This document shows positions 17,009 through 25,532 of a stretch of 54,233 nt of DNA, piece by piece (the first letter of the stretch is position 1; each line of letters opens with the position of its first letter). The notes under the pieces were generated by a model, which had not been told where the DNA came from, made no database searches, and was given only the letters and a program-made list of their open reading frames with translations. This DNA comes from Alphaproteobacteria bacterium (GTDB lineage Bacteria; Pseudomonadota; Alphaproteobacteria; UBA8366). The translations under genes were made by a program, and so were the position numbers. The stretch spans positions 1-54,233 of the forward strand of contig JAOTYV010000001.1 in the NCBI GenBank assembly GCA_029861675.1. The letters are read 5' to 3'.

Positions 17009-17453
17009 GGCAAAGTGCCGTGCACGCGGTTAGCGAACAAGTAATTCACGCTGTATTTTAAGAACTCATATCTCGTCATGATATGTTTGATTCCACACAT
17101 CAAAGTGTCAATCGACATTTACGACTAAGTATGAGCCTAAATTAAAAATGTTGTTTGCGGTTTTATTCTGACGACTTTAGGGATTTTCAATGGCAGAAAT
17201 TGTAATCGCCGAACTTGGGCGATAACCGGGCATCAGAGCCATCCGGGTTTCCGGGCCTATCGAATGCGCATCACGCGCTATTTTTGCGCTTGACCCTCCC
17301 GTTACGGGAAGCCCTAGGGTCCGCGACGGTTTGGCGCGACATGGTAGCGCCGCCTGAAGTTCGCTTCGGCAACTCATTCATAGAATTGCCATATCCGGCG
17401 GGTTATCTTTGTCGGTGGCAGGCATTGTCGGGCAGATCGAAAGGAAACGTCTT
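17009..17453. other. Divergent intergenic region, cytochrome / copper operon
   Basis: A 445-bp gap. The left part (about 17045-17170) is AT-rich and may hold the promoter of the leftward cytochrome gene, though no convincing -35/-10 pair stands out. The right part contains the MerR-family promoter described at 17290, then a leader of about 130 bp before the cupredoxin ATG. I see no gene in it. Confidence 0.6.
17290..17320 (+). promoter_or_regulatory. CueR/MerR-type copper-responsive promoter
   Basis: TTGACC (17290-17295) and TAGGGT (17315-17320) are separated by 19 bp, the stretched spacer typical of MerR-family promoters. The spacer holds a dyad centred on TTA, with TCCCG on one side and CGGGA on the other, close to known CueR operators. 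It points at the cupredoxin-copA-copB genes. No merR/cueR gene is in the window, so the activator must be encoded elsewhere. Confidence 0.75.
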
Positions 17454-18035
17454 ATGCGGTCAATGAATTGGGGCACCACGAAGACTTTTTTCACGGCTGG
17501 GACACTGGCCGCCGCGCTCTTGGCGTTTGCCGGCGGAGCGGCCGACCGCGTCAACGCAGCCGGCAAACATGGCGCGGGCGGTCACCATGGCGCTGCGGCG
17601 GCAATTGGCAAGCCGGGGACGGCTTCAAAGGTGACGCGCACGATCGTCGTCACCATGCGGGACAATTTCTATGAGCCCGAATCGATATCCGTGAAGCCCG
17701 GCGAGACCATCCGCTTCAAGATCACGAACAAGGGCGAGTTCCTGCACGAGTTCGGGCTCGGCACGGCGGCCATGCATGCCGCTCACCAGAAGGAGATGCT
17801 GGTGATGATGGAGCACGGCATGATCGAGGCCGATCGCATCAATCACGAACGTATGAAAATGGATCACGGCGACGGGATGAAAATGTCCCACGACGATCCC
17901 AACAGCGTTCTCCTGGAACCGGGCAAGTCCGGCGAGATCATCTGGACGTTCAACAAGCGCGCCAAGCTGGAGTTCGCCTGCAACATTCCCGGTCACTACG
18001 AATCCGGTATGATGGGCGAGATAAAGTTTCGATAA
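17454..18035 (+). CDS. Periplasmic cupredoxin
   Basis: 193 residues from the ATG at 17454, seven bases after AAGGAA; an upstream in-frame start at 17409 would push the signal peptide inward. A Sec signal is followed by a His/Gly-rich linker, then a plastocyanin-like domain. Type 1 copper ligands are visible: His98 in FLHEFG and Cys176-x4-His181-x4-Met186 in CNIPGHYESGM. Between the first His and the Cys is a long Met/His-rich insert (HQKEMLVMMEHGM, MKMDHGDGMKMSHDD) that could bind extra Cu(I). It is the first gene of the copper operon and probably a copper carrier or electron donor in the periplasm. Confidence 0.9.
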   Translation: MRSMNWGTTKTFFTAGTLAAALLAFAGGAADRVNAAGKHGAGGHHGAAAAIGKPGTASKVTRTIVVTMRDNFYEPESISVKPGETIRFKITNKGEFLHEFGLGTAAMHAAHQKEMLVMMEHGMIEADRINHERMKMDHGDGMKMSHDDPNSVLLEPGKSGEIIWTFNKRAKLEFACNIPGHYESGMMGEIKFR

Positions 18036-18060
18036 ACGATTTATCCGATAGGTGGCACCA

Positions 18061-19761
18061 ATGATCGGAAACCTCAGACAATTCGCCGGCGCTATCGCGA
18101 TGGGCTTCTGTTTTGCGCTCGGCGTCGCGTCGATGGCGACCGCCGGACAATACAATCTGGAGATCGCCAAGACGGCCATCAACGTCGCCGGCGAACGCCA
18201 GACGGCAATGACCTTCAACGGCACCGTCCCCGGGCCGGTTCTGCGTTTCAAGGAAGGCGAAGAGCTCACCATCAAGGTGACCAACCGGCTGGACGAAGAT
18301 ACGTCGATTCATTGGCATGGATTGATACTGCCCTACCAGCAGGATGGCGTGCCGGGGATCAGTTTCCCGGGCATCAAGCCGGGAACGACCTTCACCTACA
18401 CCTTTCCGGCGCAGCAGAGCGGTACTTACTGGTATCATAGCCATTCCGGCCTGCAGGAGCCGGTCGGCATGTATGGCGCGATCATCATCGAGCCGAAAAA
18501 GCGCGAACCCTTCCGCTACGACAAGGAATATGTCGTCGTCCTGTCCGATTGGCACACGGATAGCCCGCAAACCATCTTGGCCAACCTGAAAAAGTCATCT
18601 GACTACTACAATTATCAGCGGCGCACGGTCGGCACATTTTTCGAGGATATCGGTAAGATGGGGCTCGGGGCCGCACTGTCCGACCGCATGGACTGGGGCG
18701 ACATGCGCATGGTGCCCTCCGACATCGCCGATGTCAGCGGCTACACCTTCCTGATGAACGGTCGGAATCCGGATCAGAATTGGACAGGACTTTTCAAGCC
18801 CGGGGAGCGCATCCGGCTCCGATTCATCAATGCGTCCGCGATGTCGTATTTCGACGTCCGGATCCCCGGTCTCAGACTAACGATGGTGCAGGCCGACGGG
18901 AACAATGTGCGGCCGGTCACCGTCGACGAATTCCGCATTGCGGTGGCCGAAACCTACGATGTCATCGTTCGGCCGAAGGAAGACAAGGCCTATACGATCT
19001 TCGCCGAGGCGATGGCGCGAACGGGGCACGCGCGAGGCACGCTGGCGCCCAGAATGGGGATGAAAGACAAGGTGCCGGGGCCGCGTCCGCCGCAGTTCCT
19101 GACCATGGCCGACATGGCCGGGCATGAGGGGCACGGTGGACACGGTTCGATGGATCACGGCGCGATGAAGCATGGCGCCGAGGGCATGCCGGCGGGCACT
19201 CACAAAATGCCTGACGGCACGGTGATGAAAGGCATGGATCATTCGGCGCACGGGATGGCGGCCAAGAAGGCCGACCCGTTCTACGCGGCGGGCAGCGGGT
19301 TGACGCCGAAGGCGGCGAATGGCGGAAAGTTCCTGTCCTATGCGGATTTGAAGGCGTTCAGGCCGCTGTATCCGCACCGAAAAGCGCATCGTGAGATCGT
19401 CGTCCGCCTGACCGGCAACATGGAGCGCTATGTCTGGACCATCAACGGCACGAAATATTCCGACGCCGAGCCGATTTACCTGAAATACGGCGAGCGGGTG
19501 CGCTTCAAGTTCATTAACACGACGATGATGACCCATCCCATGCATTTGCACGGCATGTGGCAAATTCTGGACAACGGCAGCGGCAAATACAATCCGGCCA
19601 AGCATACGATTTCGATTGCGCCCGGGACCACGGTCGAAGCCGATATCGAGGCGGATGCGATGGGCCAGTGGGCATTTCACTGTCATCTCACCTTTCACAT
19701 GGCGTCGGGCATGTTCCGTAAGGTGGTGGTCAAGCGCGATCTGGCGGAAGCGCCTCAATGA
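18061..19761 (+). CDS. copA: Multicopper oxidase, CopA family
   Basis: 566 residues. The ATG at 18061 follows GATAGGTGG; the frame also has a GTG at 18052. All copper-cluster motifs are present: HWHG at His84-His86, HSHS at His126-His128, HPMHLHGM at His492-His497 and HCHLTFHMASGM at His540-Met551, with Cys541 and Met551 as type 1 ligands. A Met/His-rich stretch around 18 codons long begins near residue 355, as in CopA/PcoA proteins. It should oxidise Cu(I) in the periplasm. The signal peptide lacks the twin-Arg motif usual for CopA and looks Sec-type, which is odd for a cofactor-rich oxidase. Confidence 0.93.
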   Translation: MIGNLRQFAGAIAMGFCFALGVASMATAGQYNLEIAKTAINVAGERQTAMTFNGTVPGPVLRFKEGEELTIKVTNRLDEDTSIHWHGLILPYQQDGVPGISFPGIKPGTTFTYTFPAQQSGTYWYHSHSGLQEPVGMYGAIIIEPKKREPFRYDKEYVVVLSDWHTDSPQTILANLKKSSDYYNYQRRTVGTFFEDIGKMGLGAALSDRMDWGDMRMVPSDIADVSGYTFLMNGRNPDQNWTGLFKPGERIRLRFINASAMSYFDVRIPGLRLTMVQADGNNVRPVTVDEFRIAVAETYDVIVRPKEDKAYTIFAEAMARTGHARGTLAPRMGMKDKVPGPRPPQFLTMADMAGHEGHGGHGSMDHGAMKHGAEGMPAGTHKMPDGTVMKGMDHSAHGMAAKKADPFYAAGSGLTPKAANGGKFLSYADLKAFRPLYPHRKAHREIVVRLTGNMERYVWTINGTKYSDAEPIYLKYGERVRFKFINTTMMTHPMHLHGMWQILDNGSGKYNPAKHTISIAPGTTVEADIEADAMGQWAFHCHLTFHMASGMFRKVVVKRDLAEAPQ

Positions 19762-20480
19762 GGACGCGAGTTTTGAGTCTCCGTGCCGCGCTATTTGCGG
19801 CGGGGGTGTTGATTTTGCCGGCGCCGTCCGGGGCGGCCGAGCTCGACGATACGATCTTCAAATCTTTCGAGGTCGAGCAGCTCGAATACCGGATCGGCGA
19901 TGGAACCGATGTGGTGGCGTGGGACGTCAACGCCTGGATAGGGAATGACGACCACCGTCTTGCCTTCAAGTCAGAGGGAGAGAATCCGGTCAACGAGGAA
20001 TTGGAAGCGGCGGAATTTCAACTGCTGTATCGCCGTCCCATCTCGGATTTCTTTGACGCCAATGTCGGGGTCCGCCACGACATCCGGCCGGACCCGGACC
20101 GGACGTACGGCGTAATCGGCGTAGAAGGTTTGGCAGTACAGTTTGTTGAGATGGACGCTAATCTCTTCGTTAGCGAGATCGGCGCGGTGTCGGTCCGGTT
20201 CGAAGCGGAGAAGGATTTCCTGCTGACGCAGAGATTGATTCTGCAGCCGCTTCTGGAAGTCAATGTAGCGTTCACGAAAGATACCGCGATTGGGTCGGGG
20301 GCCGGCGTGAACGATCTCGAGCTGGGATTGCGGCTGCGCTACGAATTTTGGCGTAAATTGGCGCCGTACGTCGGCGTTCACTGGGAGAGAAAATTCGGCA
20401 GGACCGCCGATTTTGCGCGGGAGGAAGGCGAGGATACGGAGAACGTATATTTCGTTTCCGGCGTGAAATTTTGGTTTTGA
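19758..20480 (+). CDS. copB: Outer-membrane copper resistance protein CopB
   Basis: 240 residues with a signal peptide cleaved after about residue 26. The mature protein matches CopB: EVEQLEYRIGDGTDVVAWDVNAW near the start, YRRPISDFFDANVGVRHD, and alternating beta-strands ending in an aromatic residue (VKFWF), the outer-membrane barrel signal. The Met-rich N-terminal extension of many CopB proteins is absent, so this is a short form. Its ATG overlaps the copA stop by four bases (ATGA), so the two are translationally coupled. It works with CopA in copper tolerance. Confidence 0.9.
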   Translation: MRTRVLSLRAALFAAGVLILPAPSGAAELDDTIFKSFEVEQLEYRIGDGTDVVAWDVNAWIGNDDHRLAFKSEGENPVNEELEAAEFQLLYRRPISDFFDANVGVRHDIRPDPDRTYGVIGVEGLAVQFVEMDANLFVSEIGAVSVRFEAEKDFLLTQRLILQPLLEVNVAFTKDTAIGSGAGVNDLELGLRLRYEFWRKLAPYVGVHWERKFGRTADFAREEGEDTENVYFVSGVKFWF

Positions 20481-20536
20481 CCATCAGGTGACGGCACCAC
20501 TCTGATTGATGAATAATTATCACGATCCGTAGCGTG

Positions 20537-21052
20537 TCAGTCCGCGTGGATTGCAAATTCAAAAATCGCGGTCACGCCGCGCAAGGAATCGCCGGTGCCG
20601 ATGGCGGTCCACCCACGATTGACGAGGAGGTTGGCATCGGCTTCCTCCCAGCCGCCCGGGTTCTTGAGGGTTTCGTCGGTGTTGGCGTCGCAATAGAGCG
20701 CGGTTTCGCCACGCCGCGCCGCCTCAATCTCGATCGCCTGGACGAGAAAATTTGCAATGCCGCGTCCCGCGCAGTTCGGCCGGACGACCAGGGCTGCCAG
20801 CCACGGGCCATGCCGCGGCAAGTCGGCCACGGAAACGGTCTTTAGCGATGCGGTGCCCATTGGTTCGCCCGCGCCGTCGACCGCAAGGAGGCAAACCGGC
20901 AGGGCGTTCACTTGGCAGCCGGCGTACAAGTCGGCCGCCGCGTTGCCTGGTCCATCGGGCCCGTAATACGGCGCCCAAATCTCAGCGAACCATTCGCAAA
21001 GGGTCGGAATGAGATCCGGTCGATCCGCGAGGAATGCCAGCTTGATATCCAT
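20537..21052 (-). CDS. GNAT family N-acetyltransferase
   Basis: 171 residues from the ATG at 21052 (MDIKLAFLADRPDLI). The acetyl-CoA-binding core is visible: LAALVVRPNCAGRGIANFLV, with the Q/RxxGxG/A-type loop as NCAGRGIA, then an amphipathic helix and LYCDANT before the final strand. The substrate is unknown. The start lies two bases after the stop of the frameshifted SRPBCC gene, so the two were made as an operon. The open frame upstream to 21181 overlaps that gene and is not used. Confidence 0.85.
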   Translation of the reverse strand: MDIKLAFLADRPDLIPTLCEWFAEIWAPYYGPDGPGNAAADLYAGCQVNALPVCLLAVDGAGEPMGTASLKTVSVADLPRHGPWLAALVVRPNCAGRGIANFLVQAIEIEAARRGETALYCDANTDETLKNPGGWEEADANLLVNRGWTAIGTGDSLRGVTAIFEFAIHAD

Positions 21053-21054
21053 AT

Positions 21055-21494
21055 CTATGGATAAGGGGTGGCCGTCCGGCCCATGGCTCGTTTCAAATTC
21101 GCGAGCTGGGTTGCGTCGCTCTTCTTCATCGCAAAGACGATAACCGGATGGATCAGTTTCCAAAGACCCGTGGCGTCGCACACGGCGTTTAGAGTCATCT
21201 CCGTTCCGCCGCCGGCGGGCGCGACCGAATATGTATAGGTGGCCGTTACGCCGCCTTGCGTCGACGTCAGGGCAATTCGCTTGCCGGAGTCAAAGTCGGT
21301 CACGCGGGTCTCGCGCTGCTTGCCGCGCGCCTGGAAGCCGAACCGCGTTCCGATTTCCAGGGGATTCTGAGTGATCTGGGTAAAGGCCCCAATTCCCGCC
21401 ATCCATTCCGGGGCGTTGCTAAAATCCGTGAGGTAGGACCAGACATGCGCGGGGCGTGGTCCAGCGATTCATGCACGGTGAAGCCATTCGCCAT
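21055..21494 (-). pseudogene. SRPBCC family protein, frameshifted
   Basis: The reading starts MANGFTVHESLDHAP at 21494 (GGAG eight bases upstream). It then breaks: restoring one G in the CCCCG-CGCATG run near 21447-21453 gives HAPAHVWSYLTDFSNAPEW followed by MAGIGAFTQITQNPLEIG, the classic SRPBCC/polyketide-cyclase-like layout of about 146 residues. As written, the first frame continues out of phase, and only an internal start at 21402 opens the rest. The break is either a real one-base deletion or a sequencing/assembly error. The fold binds hydrophobic ligands. It is coupled to the GNAT gene downstream. Confidence 0.75.
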
Positions 21495-21895
21495 TCGACC
21501 CACTCCGGCAACTCAGTTGGCCCGGTCGCCATGGTAGTTGAAAGGAATTCGAAACTGAAGCCGTCTGGTATTGCCTGACGAAAAGTAGCGCGGCGCGGTT
21601 CGGCGGCTTCGATACCAAGTCGCGCCGCACGCATTTCTCCGGCGCGTTGCGGCAGAATCCGTCGGTCGAACCAGGCGCCGAGTCGTTGGTCGATACTCCG
21701 AGACACCGGGAGCGTATTCGCCGTGTGGTTGGTTTTCAGGGACCCGTCTCCAAGTGCGGCTTAAATTTATTCGCGTTTGGCTCTAGTCAGCGCAACAGAA
21801 TTGGGCGGATAATTATTCCCTGTAGAGAGCGCTACCCTAAAAAAACGCCAAGTCCCGAATAATCTGCTCGATAACACACAGGACGGGAGGAAACC
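21495..21895. other. Intergenic region before the ABC transporter operon
   Basis: About 400 bp between divergent genes. Short open frames exist on the minus strand (to 21706), but none shows family character or a ribosome-binding site. The right end, from about 21765, turns AT-rich and probably holds the promoter of the binding-protein gene, whose ATG follows GGGAGGAAACC. Confidence 0.5.
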
Positions 21896-23482
21896 ATGAA
21901 TCGCAAAATATTGTTTGCCACGGTCGTGGCCGCCGCCGTGTCTATGTCGGCCTCGATTGTCGCCGCCAAGGATTTGGTGATCGGCCTCGGCGCAGTGCTG
22001 ACGGGCGTCGACCCCCATTGGCACAACAACGGTCAGAACAATTCGAACGCCATGCACGTCTTCGAGACGCTGGTAAAAACGGACGTCAAGGGCAACCTCG
22101 TTCCCAGTCTCGCGACCTCCTGGAAGGCGTTGAGCCCCACCGAGTACGAGCTCAAGCTTCGGCGCGGCGTGAAGTTCCACGACGGAACGCCATTCACCGC
22201 GAAGGATGTCGTGTTTTCGTTCGACCGCGTGATCAAGGGGGTTCCCAACAGCCCGGGTTCCTTTGCGGGCTTCATGAAGGGCGTTACGAAAATTGAAGCC
22301 GTTGACGATTGGACGATGCGATTTACCACGAAGAAACCGATCCCGCTAATTTTTAAGAATATCAGCCGCATCTACATCATTTCGGAGAAGAACGGCAAAG
22401 GGGCAAAGACCGAAGACTACACCACCGGCAAGGCGACGATTGGCACTGGACCATATAAGTTTGTGCGATGGGTGCCCGGCGCAAGCGTCGAATATGTCCG
22501 CAACGATACCTATTGGGGTGGCAAGGAGCCCTGGGACAAAGTCACGTTCAAAATCATGAAGAACGATTCTACCCGGCTCGCCGCGCTGCTCGCCGGGGAT
22601 GTGGATATCATATCCGCGGTTCCGACGACGGACATCAAGCGCCTGAAGACGGATAAGCGTTTGAAACTGTGGACCAGCCCGACAACCCGATTCACCATGT
22701 TCGTCCCTGGTTTCGTGCAGGAACCGGACAAGACGAAACATTTCTCGGGCAAGGACGGCAAGCCGCTCAAGGAAAACCCGTTTCGCAAACTCAAGGTGCG
22801 TCAGGCGCTCAATCTGGCGATCGACCGGGATGTCATCGTCGAGCGGGTCAACCAGGGCCAGGCGGTACGCGCCCGCCAGTATCTGCCCGAGGGCATGTTC
22901 GGCCACATCCCAAACTACGACATGTCGACATTCGACCCCAAGAAGGCCAAGCAGCTGATGACGGAAGCGGGTTATCCGGATGGCTTCAGGGTGACCATCC
23001 ACACGTCCAACGACCGTATCGTCAATGCGGTCAAGACGATCCAGGTGGTGGCGCAGATGTGGACGCGGCACCTCAATATGGAGATGAAGGTCGAGACGAT
23101 GCCGCATTCGGTATTCTCGAAGCGCCGCGGCAAGCTGGAGCTTCCGCTGTATATGAGCAGTTGGGGTAACAGCCTGATGGACCCGATGGGCATCCTCAAT
23201 CCCAACGTCATGACCTACAATAAGAAGAAGCGCACCGGTCGCGCCAATCGCGGGCGCTATTCCAACGCCGAAGTCGATCGGTATGGCGAATTGTCTACGG
23301 TCGAGGTGAATGCCGAGAGGCGTGAAGATCTTTCGATGAAAGGCTTAAAGATTGCGATGGATGAGGTCGCGATGATGCCTCTCGTTTTCTGGGTTTTTTC
23401 ATGGGGTACCAAACCAGATTTGGTCTATACGCCGCGGCTCGACCAATACACGCTGGCGATGTCGGTACGTGAAAAGAAATGA
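21896..23482 (+). CDS. ABC transporter substrate-binding protein, SBP_bac_5 (DppA/OppA) family
   Basis: 528 residues with a Sec signal peptide (MNRKILFATVVAAAVSMSASIVAAKD). Family segments include NNSNAMHVFETLVKTD, LVPSLATSWKALSPTEYEL, FHDGTPFTAKDVVFSFDR and YPDGFRVTIHTS. It binds peptides, nickel, sugars or other solutes in the periplasm and hands them to the two permeases downstream. A GGGAGG site precedes the ATG. A strong stem-loop separates it from the permease genes, which suggests higher expression of the binding protein. The ligand is not predictable. Confidence 0.92.
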   Translation: MNRKILFATVVAAAVSMSASIVAAKDLVIGLGAVLTGVDPHWHNNGQNNSNAMHVFETLVKTDVKGNLVPSLATSWKALSPTEYELKLRRGVKFHDGTPFTAKDVVFSFDRVIKGVPNSPGSFAGFMKGVTKIEAVDDWTMRFTTKKPIPLIFKNISRIYIISEKNGKGAKTEDYTTGKATIGTGPYKFVRWVPGASVEYVRNDTYWGGKEPWDKVTFKIMKNDSTRLAALLAGDVDIISAVPTTDIKRLKTDKRLKLWTSPTTRFTMFVPGFVQEPDKTKHFSGKDGKPLKENPFRKLKVRQALNLAIDRDVIVERVNQGQAVRARQYLPEGMFGHIPNYDMSTFDPKKAKQLMTEAGYPDGFRVTIHTSNDRIVNAVKTIQVVAQMWTRHLNMEMKVETMPHSVFSKRRGKLELPLYMSSWGNSLMDPMGILNPNVMTYNKKKRTGRANRGRYSNAEVDRYGELSTVEVNAERREDLSMKGLKIAMDEVAMMPLVFWVFSWGTKPDLVYTPRLDQYTLAMSVREKK

Positions 23483-23487
23483 TCGGG

Positions 23488-23541
23488 TAACGGCCGGCGG
23501 ACGGCCGGCAGTGTTCTGCTGTCCGCGTCCGCCGACCGTTA
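23488..23541 (+). promoter_or_regulatory. Intercistronic stem-loop between ABC SBP and permease genes
   Basis: A 16-bp inverted repeat with one mismatch: TAACGGCCGGCGGACG at 23488-23503 pairs with CGTCCGCCGACCGTTA at 23526-23541. There is no T-run, and the permease genes follow in the same direction. It probably stabilises the upstream binding-protein mRNA, like the element in the TRAP operon. Confidence 0.7.
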
Positions 23542-23564
23542 TCAGCATACGCGCCGGGTAGACG

Positions 23565-24542
23565 ATGTCGGTCTTCCTCATTCGCCGGCTGATGCAAAGC
23601 GTCGTCGTGCTGTTCGTGATGTCGGTGATCGTCTTCACCGGAGTCTTTGCCGTCGGCGATCCGGTCGAACTGTTGATTGCCGAGGACGCCACCGATGAGG
23701 ATGTCGAGCTGGCGCGCCGGCAAATGGGGCTCGACAAGCCCCTGTGGCAGCAGTACGGCGTTTTTGTGGGCAATGCGCTCAGCGGGGATCTCGGCAAATC
23801 CTTCGTGTTCAGAGTGCCGGCGGTCGAGTTGCTCGCGCAACGTCTTCCGGCAACGTTCGAGCTGACGATCGTCGCCCTTCTGCTGTCGCTCGGCATCGGC
23901 ATACCGCTTGGAATGTTCGCCGGACTCTATCCGGAGTCGCCGGTTTCGCGGACCATCATGGCCGGATCGATTCTTGGCTTCAGCTTGCCGTCTTTTTGGG
24001 TTGGCCTGATGCTGATTATGGTCTTCGCCGTCATGCTGGGCTGGTTGCCGTCGACCGGTCGCGGCCACACGGTCGAAGTATTCGGCATTCAATTGAGCAT
24101 CCTGACTTGGGACGGCTTCACGCACATCCTGCTGCCGGCGATCAATCTTTCGCTGCTCAAGATGGCGCTTGTGATTCGTCTGACGCGCGCCGGTATGCGT
24201 GAAGTGATGCTGACCGACTACATCAAGTTTGCCCGTGCCAAGGGGCTCCGGAACCGGCGTGTCGTTGGGGTCCACGCCATGAAGAATATCCTGATTCCGC
24301 TGGTCACCGTTGTCGGTCTGGAATTCGGCGACCTGTTGGCCGGTTCTATCGTCACGGAAACCGTATTTGCATGGCCGGGTATCGGCCGTCTCGTCGTCAA
24401 CTCGATCAACCTGCTCGACCGTCCGGTGATCGTCGCCTACATGCTGATCGTCGTGACCTTGTTCATCTTCATCAACCTGGTGGTCGATATTATTTATTCG
24501 CTGGTCGATCCGCGCGTTCGGCTGACGCAGGAAAAGGTATGA
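23565..24542 (+). CDS. ABC transporter permease, DppB family
   Basis: 325 residues, six predicted spans, normal for DppB/OppB. It starts MSVFLIRRLMQSVVVLFVMS. It carries the family N-terminal loop (RQMGLDKPLWQQYGVFVGN, LSGDLGKSFVF) and the EAA-type cytoplasmic motif around YIKFARAKGLRNRRVVGVHAMKN, which contacts the ATPase. It forms the inner-membrane channel with the next permease, whose ATG overlaps its stop by four bases. Confidence 0.93.
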   Translation: MSVFLIRRLMQSVVVLFVMSVIVFTGVFAVGDPVELLIAEDATDEDVELARRQMGLDKPLWQQYGVFVGNALSGDLGKSFVFRVPAVELLAQRLPATFELTIVALLLSLGIGIPLGMFAGLYPESPVSRTIMAGSILGFSLPSFWVGLMLIMVFAVMLGWLPSTGRGHTVEVFGIQLSILTWDGFTHILLPAINLSLLKMALVIRLTRAGMREVMLTDYIKFARAKGLRNRRVVGVHAMKNILIPLVTVVGLEFGDLLAGSIVTETVFAWPGIGRLVVNSINLLDRPVIVAYMLIVVTLFIFINLVVDIIYSLVDPRVRLTQEKV

Positions 24543-25468
24543 GCACCGTCCCCGAGCGCCGCTTTGAAGATGGCAAGGATCCGGCCGCAGTACCGGTTCA
24601 GACGCCCTTCATGCGGTTGCTGACGGATTATATGGAAAGCCCGCTGGCCGTGTTCGGCTTTGCGGTCACCGTGATAATCCTCTGCGTCGCGATCTTCGCG
24701 CCGCTGATTTCGCCACAAAACCCGTACAACCTCGGCGAGATCGACGTGCTCGACAGTCTATTGCCGCCGGGCTCTAAGGCTTATACCGGCGGCACGTACT
24801 GGCTCGGCACCGACGATCAGGGCCGTGACATGGTGAGCGCGATTTTTTACGGCCTGCGGCTGAGCATCTTTGTGGGCATCGGCAGCGCCACGCTCGCGGT
24901 AATCGCAGGGACTTGCGTCGGTTTGTGCTCGGCCTATTACGGCGGCCGGATTGATACGCTCATCATGCGGGCGGTCGACGTTCAAATCAGTTTTCCCACC
25001 GTGTTGATCGCGCTGATCCTCCTCGCCGTATTGGGCAAGGGGGTCGACAAGGTGGTCGCGGCACTGGTTATCGTGCAATGGGCGTACTATGCCCGCACGG
25101 TCCGGGGCACCGCTCTGGCCGAATTGAACAAGGAGTATATGGAGGCGGGGCGCAGCCTTGCGTTGTCCAGTCTCCGTATGATCTTCCGCCATCTGCTGCC
25201 GAATTGCCTGCCGCCGCTCATCGTCATCGCGACCGTGCAAGTTGCGAACGCCATCGCGCTCGAGGCGGCGCTATCGTTTCTCGGCCTCGGCTTGCCGGTC
25301 ACGGAACCTTCGCTCGGCCTGTTGATCTCGAACGGCTATGACTATTTGTTGGGCGGGAAATATTGGATCAGCGTTTTGCCGGGTGTCGCACTGCTTGTCA
25401 CCATTGTCAGCATCAATCTGGTTGGTGACCGTTTGCGCGACGTTCTCAATCCCCGGCTCGAACGATAA
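24539..25468 (+). CDS. ABC transporter permease, DppC family
   Basis: 309 residues from the ATG at 24539, overlapping the previous stop (ATGA). DppC/OppC marks are present: FAPLISPQNPY after the first span, YWLGTDDQGRDMVSAIFYGLR, and the EAA loop YMEAGRSLALSSLRMIFRHLLPN. It pairs with the DppB-type subunit. No DppD/DppF-type ATPase genes follow; the next gene is on the other strand. The importer must therefore use ATPases encoded elsewhere, or their genes have been lost. Confidence 0.93.
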   Translation: MSTVPERRFEDGKDPAAVPVQTPFMRLLTDYMESPLAVFGFAVTVIILCVAIFAPLISPQNPYNLGEIDVLDSLLPPGSKAYTGGTYWLGTDDQGRDMVSAIFYGLRLSIFVGIGSATLAVIAGTCVGLCSAYYGGRIDTLIMRAVDVQISFPTVLIALILLAVLGKGVDKVVAALVIVQWAYYARTVRGTALAELNKEYMEAGRSLALSSLRMIFRHLLPNCLPPLIVIATVQVANAIALEAALSFLGLGLPVTEPSLGLLISNGYDYLLGGKYWISVLPGVALLVTIVSINLVGDRLRDVLNPRLER

Positions 25469-25532
25469 CCGGACCCAATTTTGCGCATCCAGGTCGCCGA
25501 CAGAGCGCTGGACGCGCCAAGCCGAGGCGGCA

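Noticed and set aside
21419..21706. 95-residue minus-strand frame upstream of the SRPBCC gene
   Set aside because: No ribosome-binding site or family match, and it overlaps the true SRPBCC start in another frame.
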